The position numbers and the translations under genes are program-made. Of a stretch of DNA of 11,338 nt, positions 6,574-11,338 are shown in pieces. The stretch lies in the NCBI GenBank assembly GCA_945788155.1, contig CALZKX010000134.1, positions 1-11,338 of the forward strand, in the 5' to 3' direction. Source of the stretch: an uncultured Flavobacteriaceae bacterium. Its GTDB lineage: Bacteria > Bacteroidota > Bacteroidia > Flavobacteriales > Flavobacteriaceae. Position 1 is the first letter of the stretch; each line of letters begins with the position of its first letter. The notes under the pieces were generated by a model, which was not told the DNA's origin, did no database searches, and saw only the letters and a list, made by a program, of their open reading frames with translations.

Positions 6574-6628
6574 GAAATTTAGTTGAATTCAGAAGATTCC
6601 GAAGCAAATTCAGCATAAGCGATTCGCT

Positions 6629-6651
6629 CACTTTTCAATACTTGAAAAGTG
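6629..6651. repeat. 10-bp perfect hairpin just downstream of icmF
   Basis: CACTTTTCAA (6629-6638) and TTGAAAAGTG (6642-6651) are exact reverse complements around TAC. The element lies 9 bases beyond the icmF stop on the minus strand. It has no U-tract, so it is more likely to protect the mRNA end than to terminate. Around it (6574-6660) I see no gene. Confidence 0.55.
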
Positions 6652-6660
6652 GTTCTCTGC

Positions 6661-9600
6661 TTACATATTCCGTCGATACTGCCCTCCAACCTCAAATAAA
6701 GCTTTGGTAATTTGACCTAGTGAGCAAACTTTGCAAACTTCCATTAATGACTCAAAAATATTCTCATTATGGATAGCTTTAGATTGTAGGTCTTTCAATA
6801 ATAATTCTGTGTCGTTTGCCTTGTGAAGATTTTCAAGTGTTTTAATTTGATATCGCTTCTCTTCTTCTGTTGCACGAATTACTTCAGCTGGTAAAATGGT
6901 TGGTGAACCTTTTGAGCTCAAGAAAGTATTCACACCAATTATTGGAAAATCTCCATTGTGCTTCAAAGTCTCATAATACAAACTCTCTTCCTGTATTTTA
7001 CTACGTTGGTACATGGTTTCCATAGCACCCAAAACGCCTCCTCTTTCAGTAATTCTATCGAATTCTAACAAGACTGCTTCCTCAACCAAATCGGTAAGTT
7101 CTTCAATAATAAATGAGCCTTGAATTGGGTTTTCATTTTTAGCTAATCCTAATTCTTTATTGATGATTAACTGAATTGCCATAGCGCGACGAACCGACTC
7201 TTCTGTTGGTGTTGTAATGGCTTCATCGTAAGCATTTGTGTGCAGCGAGTTACAGTTATCATAGATGGCATATAAGGCCTGAAGCGTTGTACGAATATCA
7301 TTAAAGTCGATTTCTTGGGCATGCAAACTCCGTCCCGAAGTCTGTATATGATACTTAAGCATTTGTGCTCTTGCATTTGCTCCATATTTATGCTTCATGG
7401 CTTTTGCCCAAATTTTACGTGCTACACGACCAATTACAGCATATTCTGGATCTATTCCATTAGAGAAGAAAAACGATAAGTTTGGTCCAAACTTATTAAT
7501 GTCCATGCCTCGTGACAGATAATACTCAACGTATGTAAATCCATTAGATAAAGTCAATGCTAATTGCGTTATAGGATTGGCTCCAGCTTCAGCAATATGA
7601 TATCCAGAAATAGATACCGAATAGAAGTTACGTACATTATTTTCAATGAAATACTCTTGTACGTCTCCCATTAAACGTAAGGCAAATTCGGTAGAGAAAA
7701 TACACGTATTCTGTGCTTGGTCCTCTTTTAAAATATCAGCTTGAACCGTTCCACGAACTTGAGCTATGGTTTTGGTTTTAATATCTTGATATTCCTCAGC
7801 TGATAGAACTTGGTCTCCAGTAACACCTAATAACATTAGTCCTAAACCGTCATTACCTTCTGGTAAGTTCCCACCTCCTGTCCTCCCAAAGGGAAGATGA
7901 TATGGTTGTCCGTCTTGACAAATATACTGCGGTCGACTAACACCTTTGTCTTTATAAATCTTAGCAATTTTAGCTTCAACTTCTTTTTCCAGTCCATTTT
8001 CCTTAATGTAGATTTCACATTGTTGGTCTATGGCTGCATTCATGAAAAAGCCTAATAACATAGGCGCAGGTCCATTAATTGTCATACTCACAGAAGTCAT
8101 AACATCTGCTAAATTGAAGCCAGAATATAATTTTTTAGCATCATCTAAACAGCAAATAGATACGCCTGCGTTTCCTATTTTTCCATAGATATCTGGACGC
8201 AAATTCGGGTCGTTGCCATACAAGGTAACACTATCAAACGCTGTGGATAATCGTTTTGCAGGCAAGCCCATACTTACATAATGAAAACGTCTGTTTGTTC
8301 GCTCTGGACCACCTTCGCCAGCAAACATACGTGCTGGATCTTCTCCTTGTCTTTTAAATGGATACAATCCTGATGCAAAAGGAAATTCTCCAGGTACATT
8401 TTCTTGCAAACACCATTTTAAAATATCTCCCCAAGCTTCATACTTTGGTAATGCCACTTTTGGAATTTGAGTGTGCGATAAGGATTCTGTATGTGTTTCT
8501 ATATTAATGTCTTTTCCTCTTACTTTAAAAGAATAAATAGGGTTTTTGTATCTGTTTACTTTATCGTTCCAACCAGTTATAACTTCCCAATTGTAAGGGT
8601 CTAAATTTAATTTTACTCGGTCAAATTCGCCAACTAACATCTTTACAAAGTCTTTGTTCTCGACTGCGCTCGAACTGACAGACTTGCTATCAATTCCAGA
8701 TTTATCTAATTCAGGTTTACTTCCAATAACAGATTCAATAGTTTTATAAATTCCGTAAAGTTTTTGAGCAACCTCTACTTGTTCATTAGCTTTAACATCA
8801 TAGTTTCTATTATTCTCTGCAATTTCTGATAAGTAACGTGTTCTATTTGGTGGAATGACAAAAATCTTCTCACTCATTTCTTTTGAAATCTCAAATGTCG
8901 ATTTTAAATCTGCATCTGTTTTTTCAACCAATTTATCCATAACCGCTTTATAAAGCGTGTTCATTCCTGGGTCGTTGAATTGTGAAGCAATGGTACCAAA
9001 AACTGGCAACTCATCTTGAGGAGTGTCCCAAAGATTGTTATTGCGCATGTATTGTTTTTTTACATCACGTAAGGCATCTAACGAGCCTCGTTTGTCAAAT
9101 TTGTTAATTGCTACCAAGTCGGCAAAATCCAACATGTCAATTTTTTCCAACTGTGTGGCTGCCCCAAATTCAGGCGTCATTACATATAATGAGACATCGC
9201 TATGTTCAATAATTTCGGTATCAGATTGACCAATTCCAGAAGTTTCCAGAATGATTAAATCGTATTCGGCTGCTTTCAATACCTCAACCGCTTCATTAAC
9301 GTGCTTTGACAATGCCAAATTGGATTGGCGCGTTGCCAAGCTTCGCATATAGACTCTTGGAGAATTAATAGAATTCATACGAATTCTATCTCCTAAAAGC
9401 GCACCTCCTGTTTTACGTTTGGAAGGGTCAACCGAGATTAAGCCAACTGTTTTCTCAGGAAAATCAATTAAGAAACGTCTAACTAATTCATCAACTAAAG
9501 ATGATTTTCCAGCTCCTCCTGTTCCAGTAATTCCTAATACAGCCCCTCCTGACCTCTCCAAAGGGGAGGAATATACTGAGCTAAAAACTTCTTCAAACTC

Positions 9601-10194
9601 GGAGTGATTATTTTCGGCAAGAGATATTAATCTTGCTATGGTATTAACATCTTTATTTTTTAAATTTTCAAAAACTTTATCATTTCCTAATTCCAATAAC
9701 CAAGAACCATCCTCATTGCAAATCTTATGGGAACCTGCTAACTTCCCTCCTTTGGAGGGATTAAGTGAGGCTTTAACCAAATCATTAATCATCCCTTGAA
9801 GTCCAAGTTCTCTTCCATCATCAGGAGAATAGATTCGTGTAATGCCGTAATCCATCAATTCTTTGATTTCCGAAGGAAGTATGACACCTCCTCCTCCTCC
9901 AAAAATCTTGATGTGTTCCGCACCTTTTTCCTTTAGTAAATCATACATATACTTAAAATACTCGTTATGTCCTCCTTGATACGAGGTCATAGCAATGGCA
10001 TTGGCGTCTTCTTGAATTGCTGTATTAACCACTTCTTCCACGCTTCTATCATGCCCTAAATGGATGACTTCAACACCTGTGGCTTGAATGATTCGTCGCA
10101 TTATATTTATAGATGCATCGTGACCATCAAACAATGATGCTGCTGTTACTATTCGTACTTTATGTTTTGGTTTGTAAGGTGCTATTTGTTGCAT
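6661..10194 (-). CDS. icmF: Fused isobutyryl-CoA mutase / G-protein chaperone (IcmF), methylmalonyl-CoA mutase family
   Basis: This is a cytosolic adenosylcobalamin enzyme that interconverts isobutyryl-CoA and n-butyryl-CoA. Domains in order: B12-binding Rossmann domain (about 12-140, LFDGHDAS with His26 as probable cobalt ligand, SYQGGH, GGGGG); MeaI-type GTPase (about 215-430) with P-loop GTGGAGKSS 224-232, DPSKRKTGGALLGDR 256-270, ETSGIGQSD 317-325 and NKFD 364-367; linker; mutase TIM barrel and C-terminal region (about 575-1177). Gln828 (KEDQAQNT) stands where methylmalonyl-CoA mutases have the carboxylate-binding Arg (MVRNT), and the EDPARMFAGEGGPERTNRRF block is IcmF-like; both argue against methylmalonyl-CoA as substrate. 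At 1177 residues it is longer than the roughly 1,090 of characterised IcmFs; part of the excess is in-frame palindromic repeats. The gene is monocistronic or follows the PqqB-like gene 81 bases upstream. Isovaleryl-CoA activity is possible. Confidence 0.9.
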   Translation of the reverse strand: MQQIAPYKPKHKVRIVTAASLFDGHDASINIMRRIIQATGVEVIHLGHDRSVEEVVNTAIQEDANAIAMTSYQGGHNEYFKYMYDLLKEKGAEHIKIFGGGGGVILPSEIKELMDYGITRIYSPDDGRELGLQGMINDLVKASLNPSKGGKLAGSHKICNEDGSWLLELGNDKVFENLKNKDVNTIARLISLAENNHSEFEEVFSSVYSSPLERSGGAVLGITGTGGAGKSSLVDELVRRFLIDFPEKTVGLISVDPSKRKTGGALLGDRIRMNSINSPRVYMRSLATRQSNLALSKHVNEAVEVLKAAEYDLIILETSGIGQSDTEIIEHSDVSLYVMTPEFGAATQLEKIDMLDFADLVAINKFDKRGSLDALRDVKKQYMRNNNLWDTPQDELPVFGTIASQFNDPGMNTLYKAVMDKLVEKTDADLKSTFEISKEMSEKIFVIPPNRTRYLSEIAENNRNYDVKANEQVEVAQKLYGIYKTIESVIGSKPELDKSGIDSKSVSSSAVENKDFVKMLVGEFDRVKLNLDPYNWEVITGWNDKVNRYKNPIYSFKVRGKDINIETHTESLSHTQIPKVALPKYEAWGDILKWCLQENVPGEFPFASGLYPFKRQGEDPARMFAGEGGPERTNRRFHYVSMGLPAKRLSTAFDSVTLYGNDPNLRPDIYGKIGNAGVSICCLDDAKKLYSGFNLADVMTSVSMTINGPAPMLLGFFMNAAIDQQCEIYIKENGLEKEVEAKIAKIYKDKGVSRPQYICQDGQPYHLPFGRTGGGNLPEGNDGLGLMLLGVTGDQVLSAEEYQDIKTKTIAQVRGTVQADILKEDQAQNTCIFSTEFALRLMGDVQEYFIENNVRNFYSVSISGYHIAEAGANPITQLALTLSNGFTYVEYYLSRGMDINKFGPNLSFFFSNGIDPEYAVIGRVARKIWAKAMKHKYGANARAQMLKYHIQTSGRSLHAQEIDFNDIRTTLQALYAIYDNCNSLHTNAYDEAITTPTEESVRRAMAIQLIINKELGLAKNENPIQGSFIIEELTDLVEEAVLLEFDRITERGGVLGAMETMYQRSKIQEESLYYETLKHNGDFPIIGVNTFLSSKGSPTILPAEVIRATEEEKRYQIKTLENLHKANDTELLLKDLQSKAIHNENIFESLMEVCKVCSLGQITKALFEVGGQYRRNM
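7870..7897. repeat. In-frame palindromic repeat inside icmF, copy 1
   Basis: CCTCCTGTCCTCCCAAAGGG resembles the element at 9543-9571. The TCCTCCC/GGGAAGA hairpin (7881-7887, 7891-7897, one mismatch) has an AAA loop. It encodes HLPFGRTGGG (about residues 766-775), next to a segment (ICQDGQPY) that looks inserted relative to the IcmF family. Confidence 0.5.
8656..8680. repeat. In-frame REP-like element inside icmF (TCGACTGCGCTCGA core)
   Basis: The core TCGACTGCGCTCGA has TCGA arms around CTGCGC. It resembles a widespread dispersed repeat of Bacteroidota (GTTCGAGCGCAGTCGAGA on the minus strand). It encodes SVSSSAVEN (about residues 505-513), a low-complexity linker between the GTPase and mutase domains. 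Confidence 0.5.
9543..9571. repeat. In-frame palindromic repeat inside icmF, copy 2
   Basis: CCTCTCC (9553-9559) pairs with GGGGAGG (9563-9569) around AAA, with CCCCTCCTGA flanking. It encodes SSPLERSGGAV (about residues 209-219) immediately ahead of the first strand of the GTPase (LGITGTGG). The peptide and the DNA match the copy at 7870-7897 in the same orientation and reading frame. Confidence 0.6.
9741..9770. repeat. In-frame palindromic repeat inside icmF, copy 3, opposite orientation
   Basis: TCCCTCC (9744-9750) and GGAGGGA (9754-9760) form a perfect 7-bp stem with a TTT loop, followed by TTAAGTGAGG. It has the same hairpin-plus-tail design as the 9543-9571 copy but inverted. It encodes SLNPSKGGKL (about residues 143-152) in the linker between the B12 and GTPase domains. 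Confidence 0.55.
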
Positions 10195-10220
10195 TCGTAT
10201 TTTATCTGTTATAAGCGTTG

Positions 10221-10228
10221 CAAACTTA
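10221..10228 (-). promoter_or_regulatory. Bacteroidota -7 promoter box (TAAGTTTG) of icmF
   Basis: On the minus strand TAAGTTTG matches TAnnTTTG and lies 26 bases before the icmF ATG. It sits in the 81-base gap after the PqqB-like gene, so icmF can be transcribed on its own. The -33 region is AT-rich without a clear TTTG. Confidence 0.5.
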
Positions 10229-10275
10229 CGGAATATTGAAAAATTTATCGGCTTTATTAAGAATATTATAAGTTT

Positions 10276-11244
10276 CTACAAATCATAGATGTCTCCTCGT
10301 TTGGCAAATCGGAACCCAAGATTTTGAATACTGTCTTTTAGTCGATGTGAGTCTTTTATGGTTGGGTTTGAATGATTAAAGTGAATGAAATGGATTTTAT
10401 TTTTTGTTTCTAAATCTTCATTCTCGAACAAGTTTGTTGTTTGCGTAGTAAAAGGATGTGGTATTTTGCTCATATCTCTGTCTAGCTCGCCATCTCTAAA
10501 AAAAGACGCATCTACAAAAGCGTAATCTACTTTTTTAACTTCTTCAACGATATTGCGTTCCCATTTTTCCCATTTGTCAATATCTGGAATAAACAATGCT
10601 TTTTTGTTTCGTCCTTCAATGATAAATCCAACCGTTTCAGAATATTCATCGCGATGTGGCACCAAAAAAGGGGTCACTTTTAAATTGTTGTTTAATGACT
10701 CCACCGAATCATGTTGAATCGGTTTTATATCAATATTTTCGAAAGCTAATAACTGACTCCAAGGACCATTAGTTTCTAAATATTGTTTCATTCTAGGCAT
10801 TGCATAAACAGGCGTTTTATTTGCTCCAAGAGCTTCAAATCCCAAATACATCAATCCTGTATAATGACCAATATGTGCATGTGTTAAAAATACGCCATCG
10901 ATGATATTACCATTATCTAAATGATTGGTTTTTAGGAGTTGTGTTTGTTCTGTAAAATCTGGAGTGGCATCAAAAATGTATTTTTTCTTATCTTCTAAAT
11001 CGACCAAACCCAAACTGGACACAAGCTTTTTTGTTTCTACTCCATCGTAAAACGACTTGCAACAGTTATTTTCACAATTGATATGAGGATAGCCAGCATC
11101 TTGTGCAACACCAAGCACTGTAATATATTGCTTGGGTTTTTCAGTTTCTGTAATAGTTTGAGTAATCGCTTTAGTTTCTTCTCTAGAATTACAATTGAAT
11201 AATGCCAAAAAACATATTAGGCATAAAATTTGAATGGTTCTCAT
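10276..11244 (-). CDS. PqqB-like metallo-beta-lactamase-fold lipoprotein
   Basis: This 322-residue protein starts with a lipoprotein-type signal peptide (MRTIQILCLICFLALFNC); Cys18 is the likely lipidated residue, followed by NSREE, so it should be membrane anchored outside the cytoplasm. The body is a metallo-beta-lactamase fold. VLGVAQDAGYPHINCENNCC (Cys57, Cys61, Cys62) matches the N-terminal Zn-type cysteine region of PqqB proteins. The metal motif is THAHIGH (His122, His124, His127), with Gly replacing the usual Asp of HxHxDH. Later candidates are His197 (VPHRDE), Asp221/Asp223 (FIPDIDKW) and His288/His291 (IHFNHSN). No other pqq gene is in the window, so a role in PQQ synthesis is not supported; a hydrolase with unknown substrate is the safer call. 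It is transcribed divergently from the next lipoprotein gene. Confidence 0.75.
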   Translation of the reverse strand: MRTIQILCLICFLALFNCNSREETKAITQTITETEKPKQYITVLGVAQDAGYPHINCENNCCKSFYDGVETKKLVSSLGLVDLEDKKKYIFDATPDFTEQTQLLKTNHLDNGNIIDGVFLTHAHIGHYTGLMYLGFEALGANKTPVYAMPRMKQYLETNGPWSQLLAFENIDIKPIQHDSVESLNNNLKVTPFLVPHRDEYSETVGFIIEGRNKKALFIPDIDKWEKWERNIVEEVKKVDYAFVDASFFRDGELDRDMSKIPHPFTTQTTNLFENEDLETKNKIHFIHFNHSNPTIKDSHRLKDSIQNLGFRFAKRGDIYDL

Positions 11245-11254
11245 CTATAAAATT

Positions 11255-11271
11255 TATCTTTGTTAAAGATA
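11255..11271. promoter_or_regulatory. Divergent promoter, symmetrical pair of -7 boxes
   Basis: TATCTTTGTTAAAGATA is a perfect 7-bp inverted repeat around GTT. Its plus-strand half gives TATCTTTG (11255-11262), an exact -7 box for the lipoprotein gene at 11286, with TTTG at 11229-11232 as a plausible -33 element. Its minus-strand half gives TATCTTTA (11264-11271), one base off consensus, for the PqqB-like gene. Confidence 0.5.
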
Positions 11272-11285
11272 GAAAACCTTAAACT

Positions 11286-11338
11286 ATGATTAAAAGAATT
11301 GTTGCCCTAATCTTAATTTTTAATGTAACTGCTTGTGC
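11286..11338 (+). CDS. N-terminus of a putative lipoprotein, cut by window edge
   Basis: Only 17 codons and two bases are visible: MIKRIVALILIFNVTAC. Positive charge, a hydrophobic core and a VTAC lipobox are a good lipoprotein signal peptide, so the product is probably exported and lipidated at Cys17. The start is supported by the TATCTTTG box 24 bases upstream. Function cannot be inferred. Confidence 0.6.
   Translation, partial: MIKRIVALILIFNVTAC

Noticed and set aside
7167..7385. Minus-strand ORF of 72 codons inside icmF
   Set aside because: It overlaps a conserved part of the mutase domain in another frame and has no recognisable product.
6661..10194. Methylmalonyl-CoA mutase as the product of the large mutase gene
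   Set aside because: The fused B12-GTPase-mutase order, and Gln828 in place of the carboxylate-binding Arg, fit IcmF rather than MCM.

Overview
The window looks like chromosomal DNA of a marine-type Flavobacteriia member (Bacteroidota). The DNA is AT-rich, Shine-Dalgarno sequences are weak, and Bacteroidota -7 promoter boxes (TAnnTTTG) lie ahead of several genes. The gene families present (type II-C Cas9, fused acyl-CoA mutase IcmF, a PqqB-like lipoprotein) also fit. Species cannot be named from the sequence alone.

Bases 1-6530 are a type II-C CRISPR-Cas locus with an uncommon layout. On the + strand come cas1 (5' end outside the window) and cas2, overlapping by 10 bases, then an array of 14 identical 36-bp repeats with 13 spacers. 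The array is followed on the minus strand by a two-gene toxin-antitoxin module (RelE/ParE-like toxin, ribbon-helix-helix-like antitoxin) and an intact 1137-residue cas9. The tracrRNA gene diverges from cas9 on the + strand, between cas9 and the mutase gene. Its anti-repeat, bulge, nexus-like stem and terminator hairpin can all be read. Because the tracrRNA carries the plus-strand version of the repeat, crRNAs must come from the minus strand, so cas1-cas2 and the crRNA transcript converge. No csn2 or cas4 is seen, as expected for II-C.

Between the array and the toxin gene lies an inverted partial copy of the repeat, which gives a perfect 18-bp inverted repeat with the end of the last repeat. 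This is the least explained structure in the window.

Bases 6541-11338 look like core metabolism. They hold a minus-strand icmF gene (B12 domain, G-protein chaperone domain and mutase domain in one chain) with a strong hairpin terminator, a PqqB-like metallo-beta-lactamase-fold lipoprotein upstream on the same strand, and the first codons of a divergent lipoprotein gene. Short palindromic elements resembling dispersed genomic repeats are scattered through the window; at least four sit in frame inside icmF.
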